A program made the position numbers and the translations under genes. From Thermoflavifilum thermophilum (GTDB lineage: Bacteria; Bacteroidota; Bacteroidia; Chitinophagales; Chitinophagaceae), in assembly GCF_900116565.1 (NCBI RefSeq), contig NZ_FPCJ01000001.1, forward strand, positions 2,476,540 through 2,540,539: a DNA stretch of 64,000 nucleotides, read 5' to 3'. The notes under the pieces are model-generated. The model saw only the letters and a list, made by a program, of their open reading frames with translations. It was not told the DNA's origin and ran no database searches. Shown in pieces: positions 42,280 to 50,217 of the stretch. Position 1 is the stretch's first letter; each line of letters opens with the position of its first letter.

Positions 42280-44679
42280 CTATTTCAGGTTGGTTTCGAA
42301 AAGACGGAAGATGCGTTTATATTCGTCTGTCCAGCTGCTGGCATCTTTAAACTCATGATCTTCTAACGGATACACAGCCAGTTCCCAGTTATCTTTTCCC
42401 AGTTCAATCAGTTTTTCGGTTAAACGGACAATATCCTGAAAATGCACATTGGTATCTTCCATGCCGTGACACATGAGGAGGTGATCTTGCAGGCCTGCTG
42501 CAAAATAAATCGGTGAGCTGCGTTTGTAGGCCAGGCTATCGGTGTAGGGTTCATTGAGGATGTTGGAAGTATATCCATGATTGTAATGTGCCCAGTCGGT
42601 TACCGAGCGCAGGGCTGCACCGCATTTGAATACACCGGGTTGGGTAAACAGTGCCATCAGGGTCATAAATCCGCCGTAGGATCCACCCCAGATGCCAATA
42701 TGATGAGCATCCACGTCCAGGCTGTCAACCATAAAGCGAGCTGCATCTACTTCATCATCCAGGTCTTTACCTCCCATGTGTCGGTAGATAGCTGTTCGCC
42801 AGTCTCGCCCATAGCCGGCGCTGCCGCGATAGTCCACATCCATTACCGTGTAACCATGATCGGCCAGCAGATTTTCAAACATGTATTCCCGGAAATAGTA
42901 GTCGCTCCACCATTTCATGGCATCTTGCAGATAGCCGGCTCCATGCACAAAGAGCACACCCGGATGTGTAGGGGCAGGTTGTTTGGGCCTGAACAGCCGG
43001 GCATACACCCGGTAGCCATCGCGGTCGGTGAAGGTAATGATTTCCGGAGCGCGCCAGGGGTAGGAGCGAAACAGTGGGCTTTCGGCCAGATGGGTGATTT
43101 GTTCGGGGCGAGCAGCGGGATCATTGCGCTGGAGAAACAATTCCCAGGGATGATTGCTGAAGGAATGCAGCACAGCCAGCCATTTTTCATCAGGCGAAAG
43201 CTCAACACGATTGCCACCTTCCTGATGGGTAAGTTGCGTTTGTTTCCCCGAAGCGATATCGAGCCGATAGAATTGGGTTTGCCCTGGCTCAACAGCGTTG
43301 GTTGTTATGTAAAATGATTTTGCGTCTCGTGAAAGGATTGCCGATTGTACTTCATATTGTCCGGATGTGAGTGCTCGTTTCTGATGGGTTTGCAAATCAT
43401 ACAAATAGAGATGAGAATAACCTGTGGTTTCGGATTGAAACCAGCAGATATGATCATTGACCCATCCCACATTGCCCATGCTGTAGTTCCATCCGATACC
43501 CGGCCCTGCGATCCAGGCTTCATCGCGCTGGCGATCGATCAGCGTAAGCTTACCTGTTTCCGGATGCATTTCCATGATCCAACGGTCTTTATTGTCTTGC
43601 GAGCGCACAACCACTAAGGCATGAGAGCTGCCATCTGTCGGGGATTCCGGACTCCATAGCGGTCCGTTCACAATGACCTGGCGGAAAGGAGGATGTGCAT
43701 CCCACGCGCTGTCTTCGGAAGGATAATCTTTCAGATAATCCGGTTTGTCGTGAATACCGGGCATATCGTGGGTATCCACTTCATAAGTTGTATCGCGCAG
43801 CCGGTCGTATATCCACATGTGCATCTCTGGCTGGGGAGCGCCCACCTTAGTACGCCCGGGAATGGTTTCAGTATAGCCTGATTGCGTCACGTATTCCGGA
43901 ATGATTGTCCGTTGCACATCACGCGGTTCCTTTACCAATTGATAGGTAATGAAACGACCATCTGGACTGATATTGAGACCTGCTACACGTTGAGATCCGA
44001 TGAAAATGCTATCAGGTAAGTTTCGGAAGCTGTTTAGGTTTTGTTGTGCTTGTTTTTCTTCCGTTATTCGTTGTTTGCGTTGCTGCAGCACCACTGAGTT
44101 TTCCAGGGCATCTTTTTCCAGAAAAGCAGCCTGTGGTGAAAGATGCGATGCTTGTCCGGACTTTTCAGCATGCACAAATAATGTCAGCTGGGAAAGCTCT
44201 CCTGTAGCGGTATCCCAGGCAAACAAATTATCTCCCTGCTGAAATACGATTTTTTGTTCGTGAAATGCAAAAACCGGATGATAAGCCACCTCGGCAGTAT
44301 GGGTAATTTGCCGCAAGCGATGTGTGGCGATATGCAACCAATATATTTGCCCCTGTTGGCTATATACGAGATTTTGAAACTTTCGATCATAAGTCCCGCT
44401 CCGTTGGGCAAGAGCCTGTAAACGCTCGGCAGGAGAAGCCTTTACGGGCTCATGATTCGGGAGTGTGATGTAATAAAGCGAATCTTCCGCTGCTTGTTCA
44501 GGATTCCAGCTGAAGTACAATTTTTGTCCGTCCGGACTCCAGAACGGATCAGAAGGAGAGGTACCGATCCATTTCGGATCGCTCATGATTTGTTCGATCG
44601 TGAGGCTGTCGAGTCTTTGTGCTGAAACACGCAAGCTCAGCGTGCTCAGGCATAATAAAAGGCATATCCATGTTTTCAT
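42280..44679 (-). CDS. Exported S9-family (prolyl oligopeptidase-like) peptidase
   Basis: The 799-residue protein has a signal peptide (WICLLLCLSTLSLRVSAQ). A long beta-propeller part with TolB/DPP-like repeats (DPFWSPDGQKLYFSW, SPDGRFITYQLV, SPDEKWLAVLH) spans about residues 30-520. The C-terminal alpha/beta-hydrolase domain has the catalytic serine in GIWGGSYGGFMTLMAL, a candidate aspartate in HGMEDTNVHFQD and the histidine in YPLEDHEF. It probably trims proline-containing or other oligopeptides in the periplasm. It is monocistronic, with a clear promoter and terminator. Confidence 0.92.
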   Translation of the reverse strand: MKTWICLLLCLSTLSLRVSAQRLDSLTIEQIMSDPKWIGTSPSDPFWSPDGQKLYFSWNPEQAAEDSLYYITLPNHEPVKASPAERLQALAQRSGTYDRKFQNLVYSQQGQIYWLHIATHRLRQITHTAEVAYHPVFAFHEQKIVFQQGDNLFAWDTATGELSQLTLFVHAEKSGQASHLSPQAAFLEKDALENSVVLQQRKQRITEEKQAQQNLNSFRNLPDSIFIGSQRVAGLNISPDGRFITYQLVKEPRDVQRTIIPEYVTQSGYTETIPGRTKVGAPQPEMHMWIYDRLRDTTYEVDTHDMPGIHDKPDYLKDYPSEDSAWDAHPPFRQVIVNGPLWSPESPTDGSSHALVVVRSQDNKDRWIMEMHPETGKLTLIDRQRDEAWIAGPGIGWNYSMGNVGWVNDHICWFQSETTGYSHLYLYDLQTHQKRALTSGQYEVQSAILSRDAKSFYITTNAVEPGQTQFYRLDIASGKQTQLTHQEGGNRVELSPDEKWLAVLHSFSNHPWELFLQRNDPAARPEQITHLAESPLFRSYPWRAPEIITFTDRDGYRVYARLFRPKQPAPTHPGVLFVHGAGYLQDAMKWWSDYYFREYMFENLLADHGYTVMDVDYRGSAGYGRDWRTAIYRHMGGKDLDDEVDAARFMVDSLDVDAHHIGIWGGSYGGFMTLMALFTQPGVFKCGAALRSVTDWAHYNHGYTSNILNEPYTDSLAYKRSSPIYFAAGLQDHLLMCHGMEDTNVHFQDIVRLTEKLIELGKDNWELAVYPLEDHEFKDASSWTDEYKRIFRLFETNLK

Positions 44680-44695
44680 AGCAGGCGATTTGCAT

Positions 44696-44726
44696 CAAAT
44701 TTACTGGCTGCCGCTTAGTTTGTCAA
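44696..44726 (-). promoter_or_regulatory. Promoter of the S9 peptidase gene
   Basis: On the minus strand TTG (44726-44724), a 20-base gap and TAAATTTG (44703-44696) match the Bacteroidota consensus in full. The -7 box ends 16 bases from the ATG, so the leader is very short. Confidence 0.65.
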
Positions 44727-44830
44727 TGAAAATCTGGACGAATGGGAATTCGTGTATATCCTCGTCAATACCACACAATCATCTTGCTTGTTACACGATT
44801 TGTAAAAATCATGCATGTACAGCAATCAAC

Positions 44831-44883
44831 GGACAGGAATGTCCTGCTTTGCATCATAAAATGCCAGGCATGCACATTATGAT
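44831..44883. promoter_or_regulatory. Two adjacent inverted repeats upstream of the phosphatase-like lipoprotein gene
   Basis: GGACA GGAA TGTCC (44831-44844) is a 5-bp inverted repeat. Next is ATCATAA (44853-44859) with its partner TTATGAT (44877-44883), which flank the palindrome ATGCCAGGCAT (44861-44871). The pair sits about 90-140 bases before the ATG at 44975. It may be a binding site or a small structured RNA; no T-tract follows. Confidence 0.35.
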
Positions 44884-44974
44884 AAACCAGTAATTTTACG
44901 CTTCAAGTTTGAAAAGGCCATCAGACAATAAAATTCGAAAGACTTGAGTTGTAAACGGAAAACGATATCATGAT

Positions 44975-45535
44975 ATGAAGGGCAGCAGTTTGAGCATCCT
45001 TTGCGGGGTATGCCTGATGATGGTGGCATGTAAACGTACACCGGAAAACAGCCTGACGAAGATTTATTTAATTCCGCATGCAGAGGCCTATCCGGCTTTT
45101 AATGGTTCACTTACCTGGTATGGACGATTGCGGGCGGGCGATTTGAGGCGTTGGTTGCAAGATTCGGGTGTGCAACGTATTTATTTTAATCCTTTTGCTC
45201 GCTGCGAACATACGGCCGATTCGTTGCGCGCTGCAAAAAACATAGATACCGCTTATTTTCGCTGGGATGATAGTGGTACATCTCTTATGCAGAGCATTGC
45301 CACACATCGCGATTATGGAAAGCATTTGCTGGTGATAGCTTTACCGGAAGAAATTCCCGGCATCCTGCGAGCCTTGGGTGTACATCAGGCGCCGGCACAA
45401 TTTCCGGATACGGCCTTCGATCAGGGTTTTATTATTCAAATAGATCATGGCAGCACAAGCGCAGTGGCTACGCGTTATGGCAGACCACCCTTGCTGCCCG
45501 ATACGATTCGTGTACCTGCAAACTATACCGAATAA
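44975..45535 (+). CDS. Degenerate histidine-phosphatase-fold lipoprotein
   Basis: The 186-residue protein has a lipoprotein signal (SILCGVCLMMVAC, Cys19). It then follows the phosphohistidine-phosphatase (SixA/PGAM-like) pattern: KIYLIPHAEA where active members have a RHGE or RHAE core, LTWYGRLRAGDLRRWLQDSG, and IYFNPFARCEHTADSL, which keeps Arg76. The arginine before the catalytic His35 is proline. The second catalytic histidine, expected near LLVIALPEEI, is absent. So the fold is probably kept but phosphatase activity is unlikely. The role is unknown. Its end overlaps the convergent mgtE gene by 13 bases. Confidence 0.72.
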   Translation: MKGSSLSILCGVCLMMVACKRTPENSLTKIYLIPHAEAYPAFNGSLTWYGRLRAGDLRRWLQDSGVQRIYFNPFARCEHTADSLRAAKNIDTAYFRWDDSGTSLMQSIATHRDYGKHLLVIALPEEIPGILRALGVHQAPAQFPDTAFDQGFIIQIDHGSTSAVATRYGRPPLLPDTIRVPANYTE

Positions 45536-46920
45536 CCCAATACCAGAGCAGCTACGGTGCAATAGATGACAATGCCCGTAACATCCACCAGGGTGGCCAC
45601 AAAGGGAGCCGAAGAAGCAGCCGGGTCGAATCCCAATCGTTTTAATACAATAGGCAGCATCGAGCCGATAAGGCTTCCCCAGAGCACCACGCCAATCAGA
45701 GAAAAGAAAATGGTGATAGCCATCCATATCCAGTGCGGCCCGTAGTTGTAAATATGCATCTTTTGCCAGAGCGTAACTCTCAAAAAACCAATGGCTCCCA
45801 ATATGCAGCCCAGGGAAAATCCGGATATCAATTCCCTGCGCATCACCCGCCACCAGTCGCGCAGCTTCACCTCACCCACAGCCATGGCGCGGATAATCAA
45901 CGTTGAAGCCTGCGAACCACTGTTGCCCCCACTCGACATGATAAGAGGAATAAACAATATCAAATCAGCAAAGCGAATGAAAATGCCGGTTTCCTGATAA
46001 TGCTGCATAGCCGATGCGGTGAGCATTTCACTCAAAAACAAAGCCACCAGCCATCCGGCTCTTTTGCGCACCAGCAAGGGAATAGGTGCATCCAGGTAAG
46101 GCTCATCAAAAGCTTCCGTTCCACCAATTTTTTGGATATCTTCTTCATAAGCTTCATCGGCAATCCACAATACGTCATCAATGGTTACTATCCCGAGTAA
46201 AATGTGTTGTTCATTCACCACTGGCAAAGCCACACGATTATTGAGCCGGAACAACTGAATAGCCTCTTCTTGTTTGTCGTGTGTATGCAGCACAATTGTT
46301 GCCCGGTTATCCATCAGGTCGCGCACACGGGTTTGCGGATCTACCAGCAAAAACTCGCGGATGCGCAGGTCTTCCAGCAAATGACCCTCTTCATCAACAA
46401 CATAAATCACATCAATGGTTTCACTGTTTTTACCATATTGGCGAATGTATTTCAATACTTCTTGCACGGTCCAGTCAGGATATACGGCAATATAATCGGG
46501 CGTCATGATACGGCCCACACTGTCTTCCGGATATCCCATCAAGGAAAGCGTGATTTTTCTTTCCTCATCTGTCAGTAATTTCAGCAATTCGCTTACGGCT
46601 TTGGGAGGCAGCTCTTCTAGAAAAGCCACGCGGTCATCGGGCGGTAATTCGTTCATCAGTTCAGCCACACGCGCTGGTGGCAAGGCACGAATGATATCGC
46701 GCTGCAGGGAAAAATCCAGGATACGAAACACATGCACGGCTCTGTTAAAGGAAAGCAGGGAAAACAATAGCGGAGCCTCATCCGGCATCTCCTGCAGTAA
46801 GGCAGCTACTTCCGAAATGTTCATTTCATCCAGCAAGGTGTGGAGCTGTTGTTTGTCGTCTTTCGATAAAAGCTCCTGCACCTGGTCTTTGAATTCGGTT
46901 AATGTTTCCATTGATGCCAT
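45523..46920 (-). CDS. mgtE: Magnesium transporter MgtE
   Basis: The 465-residue protein has the standard MgtE order. An N-terminal superhelical domain spans about 10-135 (LPPARVAELMNELPPDDRVAFLEELP, in parts). A CBS pair follows at about 140-265 (GRIMTPDYIAVYPDWTVQEV, VNEQHILLGIVTIDDVL), then a plug helix and five membrane helices from about 285. The pore motif PLIMSSGGNSGSQASTL is complete. MgtE is a Mg2+ channel gated by cytoplasmic magnesium through the N and CBS domains. A second in-frame ATG at 46911 is a possible start. It is convergent with, and overlaps, the lipoprotein gene. Confidence 0.95.
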   Translation of the reverse strand: MASMETLTEFKDQVQELLSKDDKQQLHTLLDEMNISEVAALLQEMPDEAPLLFSLLSFNRAVHVFRILDFSLQRDIIRALPPARVAELMNELPPDDRVAFLEELPPKAVSELLKLLTDEERKITLSLMGYPEDSVGRIMTPDYIAVYPDWTVQEVLKYIRQYGKNSETIDVIYVVDEEGHLLEDLRIREFLLVDPQTRVRDLMDNRATIVLHTHDKQEEAIQLFRLNNRVALPVVNEQHILLGIVTIDDVLWIADEAYEEDIQKIGGTEAFDEPYLDAPIPLLVRKRAGWLVALFLSEMLTASAMQHYQETGIFIRFADLILFIPLIMSSGGNSGSQASTLIIRAMAVGEVKLRDWWRVMRRELISGFSLGCILGAIGFLRVTLWQKMHIYNYGPHWIWMAITIFFSLIGVVLWGSLIGSMLPIVLKRLGFDPAASSAPFVATLVDVTGIVIYCTVAALVLGYSV

Positions 46921-47070
46921 ATACGAAGGGTGAAAGGGAATGTATGCAAAGTAAAAAATATTATGCAGGCATTTCTTACCAGAAGTTTATAGATATGCTT
47001 CTGTCCGGTAAAATCCTGATACATTCATATCTGATTATCTTATTTTCGCTTGTCAAAAACAACGGATGAT

Positions 47071-47475
47071 ATGCTGATGATTAAGCCATACCTGCACGTG
47101 AAAAAAATCAAAGGCAAGGGCAGGGGAGTGTTTACCCGGGCCGATATTCCGGCTCGCACAGTAGTGGAAGTATCGCCTGTATTGGTATTATCCAAAAAAG
47201 ATACAAAATATGTGGATAAAACCTTATTGCACAATTACATTTTCCTTTGGGGCGAACGATCAACCCGAACCTGTCTGGCATTGGGTTATTGTTCATTATA
47301 CAATCATTCGTATGATCCGAATTGCATCTATGAAATGGATTTTGAAAAAGAAGTAATGCGCATCATCACGCGCAGAAAAATCAAAAAAGGGGAGGAGCTG
47401 CTGATTAATTACAATGGAGATGTACACGACCATGCACCTATGTGGTTTCCGGTCCGCAATTCAGGAAAGCGATGA
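47071..47475 (+). CDS. SET-domain protein
   Basis: The 134-residue protein is a minimal SET domain. GKGRGVFTRADIPARTVVE is the N-terminal SET motif, LGYCSLYNHSYDPNC contains the NHS-x-x-PN core that binds SAM and forms the pseudoknot, and GEELLINYNGD is the closing motif with the conserved tyrosine. It has no post-SET cysteines. SET proteins transfer methyl groups to lysines; bacterial targets are mostly unknown. The ATG at 47071 is preferred to the TTG at 47050; another ATG is at 47077. It overlaps the next gene by ATGA. Confidence 0.85.
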   Translation: MLMIKPYLHVKKIKGKGRGVFTRADIPARTVVEVSPVLVLSKKDTKYVDKTLLHNYIFLWGERSTRTCLALGYCSLYNHSYDPNCIYEMDFEKEVMRIITRRKIKKGEELLINYNGDVHDHAPMWFPVRNSGKR

Positions 47476-47975
47476 TTATTGGTATTCTTTCTGATACACA
47501 TGGCAGCCTGCCGGCCGATTGGTGGCGATATTTTGATGAAGTGGATGAAATATGGCATGCAGGTGATGTGGGCGATATGCATGTGGTGAATGAATTGCAA
47601 TCGCGCAAACCTTTGCGGGCTGTGTATGGTAATGCGGACGGGCACGACATCCGCAGTCTTTTTTCTGAATCGTTGTTGTTTACCTGTTGTGACCTTACCA
47701 TCTGGATGATTCATATTGGATCTTATCCGCCGCGCTACACACCGGAAATCCGGGCTTTGCTCGATGTATATCATCCTGACATATTCATCTGCGGTCATTC
47801 CCATATCCTGAAGATTATTCCGGATCCTACCAGAAAGTTATTGCATATCAATCCCGGAGCCGCCGGCATGCAGGGCTGGCATCATGTACGTACTGCCGTG
47901 AAACTGTATCTGCAACCGGGTAAAATCGAAAGAGCCGAAGTAATAGAGTGGCCCAGAACCGTATTGAAAAAATAA
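47472..47975 (+). CDS. YfcE/MJ0936-family metallophosphoesterase
   Basis: The 167-residue protein has all the calcineurin-type metal motifs: GILSDTHGSL (DxH), IWHAGDVGDM (GDxx), AVYGNADGHD (GNxD), MIHIGSYPP in the position of the usual GHP, and FICGHSHI (GHxH). Normally the fourth motif is HG; here it is HIG. It is likely an Mn-dependent phosphodiesterase. The start codon overlaps the stop of the SET gene (ATGA), which points to coupled translation. Confidence 0.9.
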   Translation: MIIGILSDTHGSLPADWWRYFDEVDEIWHAGDVGDMHVVNELQSRKPLRAVYGNADGHDIRSLFSESLLFTCCDLTIWMIHIGSYPPRYTPEIRALLDVYHPDIFICGHSHILKIIPDPTRKLLHINPGAAGMQGWHHVRTAVKLYLQPGKIERAEVIEWPRTVLKK

Positions 47976-48041
47976 CCTGTATTTTGACAAATAGATGAAT
48001 AAAAGCCCTGTATTCCTTCCTGCAAGCCGATGTGGATTTTG

Positions 48042-48049
48042 TAACTTTG
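48042..48049 (+). promoter_or_regulatory. -7 element upstream of ypdA
   Basis: TAACTTTG matches the Bacteroidota -7 consensus exactly, 24 bases before the ATG at 48074. The -33 part is poor. Confidence 0.45.
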
Positions 48050-48073
48050 CCATAGTTTCACAAGTGGTGATTC

Positions 48074-49090
48074 ATGATGCAAAAGCAAGTTAGTAACGAT
48101 GTACTGGATGTGTTGATAATCGGGGGTGGTCCCATCGGGATGGCCTGTGGCATTGAATGTGTGAAAAATGATCTTTCTTATTTGATTGTAGAAAAAGGTT
48201 GCCTGGTGAATTCCTTGTACAACTATCCGCTGAACATGACCTTTTTCTCCACTTCCGATCGCCTGGAAATAGGAGGTGTGCCTTTTATTTCTCACAACTA
48301 TAAACCCACGCGCTCCGAAGCACTCGAATACTACCGCCGGGTGGCATTGAGCTGGAAGCTGCACATAAAGCTTTATGAAGCCGTAACATTCACAGAAAAA
48401 GAGGGTGATGTTTTTGTCGTGCATACATCTCGCAATCGTACATATCTTACGCGTGCCATTATTGTTGCTACAGGTTTTTATGATATTCCCAACAAACTGA
48501 ATGTGCCGGGCGAAGACCTGCCCAAGGTGCATCATTATTTCCGGGAAGCGCATCCCTATTTTGGCCAGCGTATAGCCGTGATCGGAGCTGCCAATTCAGC
48601 CGTAGATGTAGCACTTGAAACCTACCGCAAGGGCGCCGCAGAGGTGACCATGATCATACGCGAGGAACAAATCTCTGATCGGGTGAAATATTGGGTTAAG
48701 CCCGATATTGAAAACCGCATCCAAAACGGGGAGATCAAAGCCTATTTTCAATCGCATGTAGTGGCTATCCGGGAAGAGGAAATTGATGTGCAGACGCCGC
48801 AGGGGCTCATTACCCTGCCTAATGATTTTGTGCTGGCTATGACAGGCTATCTTCCCAATTTTGAATTGCTGGAAAATCTGGGCGTGCAGATTCAGGATGA
48901 TGAAATGCGCACACCCGTGTACAACGAAGCTACGATGGAAACCAATCAGCCCAACGTATATCTGGCTGGCGTGGTGTGTGGAGGCCTTCAGACCAACAAA
49001 TGGTTCATAGAAAATTCGCGCGTGCATGCCGTGACCATCATCCAGGATTTGAAACGCAAAAAAATGGCTTTGCAATCACAGTTGGTCTGA
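48074..49090 (+). CDS. ypdA: Bacillithiol-disulfide reductase-like flavoprotein YpdA
   Basis: The 338-residue flavoprotein has an FAD-binding GGGPIGMACGIE at about residues 17-28 and an NAD(P)H-binding IAVIGAANSAVDVALE near 163-178. It lacks the CxxC redox pair of thioredoxin reductases, as expected for YpdA. The segment NYPLNMTFFSTSDRLEIGGVP is characteristic. YpdA reduces bacillithiol disulfide with NADPH. Together with BshB1 at 29 kb it implies bacillithiol use. A second ATG at 48077 is possible. The gene is monocistronic. Confidence 0.92.
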   Translation: MMQKQVSNDVLDVLIIGGGPIGMACGIECVKNDLSYLIVEKGCLVNSLYNYPLNMTFFSTSDRLEIGGVPFISHNYKPTRSEALEYYRRVALSWKLHIKLYEAVTFTEKEGDVFVVHTSRNRTYLTRAIIVATGFYDIPNKLNVPGEDLPKVHHYFREAHPYFGQRIAVIGAANSAVDVALETYRKGAAEVTMIIREEQISDRVKYWVKPDIENRIQNGEIKAYFQSHVVAIREEEIDVQTPQGLITLPNDFVLAMTGYLPNFELLENLGVQIQDDEMRTPVYNEATMETNQPNVYLAGVVCGGLQTNKWFIENSRVHAVTIIQDLKRKKMALQSQLV

Positions 49091-49123
49091 TGCAGGGCAG
49101 GCCGTGGATCAGCCCAGAAAAAT

Positions 49124-49157
49124 TTTGAAATTTTCAATAGTTTTTCCCATAACTTTG
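49124..49157 (+). promoter_or_regulatory. Promoter of the arginine operon
   Basis: TTTG (49124-49127), a 22-base gap and TAACTTTG (49150-49157) make a consensus Bacteroidota promoter. Transcription would start near 49163, which leaves a leader of about 280 bases before the first gene. Confidence 0.6.
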
Positions 49158-49162
49158 CAAGC

Positions 49163-49440
49163 TGCAACAGCAAACTTATTTTTCGTTTCACAACTTTTAA
49201 TGCTGAACAGAAATTGAACCAGCAGACTTCATACCACGGTTTTGATCGGTTTTCCAAACGGGGAAGCGTTCATAAGTCTTTGCTGCAACATGCTTTTCGA
49301 CCCCGACGACCTCGCCGTTGATGCAGCTTATTCCCTTCGGGACAGGCACCAGCTGCATCAGTTCCCTCGCTTCATAGCGGTGCGCCTGAAATCCTTTCGT
49401 TTCAATGTTATCTTTTGGTTCTTTTTAATGCCATACAAAG
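49163..49440 (+). promoter_or_regulatory. Long leader of the arginine operon, with hairpin and candidate leader ORF
   Basis: The leader contains a perfect 10-bp stem, TGATGCAGCT (49319-49328) with AGCTGCATCA (49351-49360). Its 22-base loop itself holds TCCC-TTC-GGGA (49332-49342). A reading frame from the ATG at 49290 runs through the hairpin to 49487, overlaps the first structural gene, and has five arginine codons in its first 40. This is the pattern of an attenuator or riboswitch-type control region, but no terminator stem with a T-tract is obvious. Confidence 0.4.
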
Positions 49441-50208
49441 TTGGAAAACAAACAACCGTTTATCGTACGGGTAGCCACAGCAGATGATGCCCGTTATGCC
49501 GAACAGATTACCGAAGAAATGGCTGCTTCGGCCAAAGCCAGAGGCACCGGCATTGCACGTCGTTCACCGGAGTACATCCGCCAGAAAATGGAGGAAGGCA
49601 AAGCCGTGATTGCGGTCACGCCCGACGGCCAATGGGTAGGCTTTTGCTACATCGAAGCCTGGAGCCATGGTAAGTTTGTGGCCAATTCCGGTCTCATCGT
49701 GTCTCCACCCTTCAGGGGAAGCGGTGCTGCCAAGGCTATCAAGCGCAAAATATTTGAATTATCGCGTCAGAAATATCCTGAGGCCAAAATATTTGGTCTT
49801 ACTACTACATTGGCCGTAATGAAAATCAATTCTGAACTCGGTTATGTGCCGGTTACCTATTCCGAACTAACTGACGATGATGAATTCTGGAAAGGCTGTC
49901 AGAGTTGTGTGAACTATGAAATTCTGATGAGCAAAAACCGAAAAAACTGCCTCTGCACGGCCATGCTGTTTGATCCGGCAGCCCAAAAGAAAAAGGAAGC
50001 AGAGACAACAACTGCTGCCCCTGCTGCATCCACACAAAGAATCAATGGAAAGAAAAGAAGAACCTTTGCTGGAAACTGGAAATTGTTTGAACGCTGGCTG
50101 CGCTTCAAGCGCTATGTGTTGCTCAAGCCCTACCGTAAAAAAGATGAAGCTGCTGTGGCCGGAGGGCCTGTACAGGAAAAAAGAAAGTTTTTCTTGGATC
50201 TGTTTTAA
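49441..50208 (+). CDS. GNAT acyltransferase, likely first enzyme of arginine synthesis
   Basis: The 255-residue protein has a GNAT domain in about residues 8-180. IVRVATADDARYAEQI begins the fold, and the acyl-CoA-binding loop is PPFRGSGAAKAIKRKI near 98. A basic, low-complexity tail follows (KKKEAETTTAAPAASTQ, then GKKRRTF and RFKRYVLLKPYRKK). The gene leads an operon of argG, argC, argD, argF', argB and argE, which lacks another enzyme for the first acylation of glutamate, so an N-acetyl- or N-succinylglutamate synthase role is inferred. The start is a TTG at 49441; no ATG is in frame after the stop at 49426. Confidence 0.8.
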   Translation: MENKQPFIVRVATADDARYAEQITEEMAASAKARGTGIARRSPEYIRQKMEEGKAVIAVTPDGQWVGFCYIEAWSHGKFVANSGLIVSPPFRGSGAAKAIKRKIFELSRQKYPEAKIFGLTTTLAVMKINSELGYVPVTYSELTDDDEFWKGCQSCVNYEILMSKNRKNCLCTAMLFDPAAQKKKEAETTTAAPAASTQRINGKKRRTFAGNWKLFERWLRFKRYVLLKPYRKKDEAAVAGGPVQEKRKFFLDLF

Positions 50209-50217
50209 TTCGAAGTC

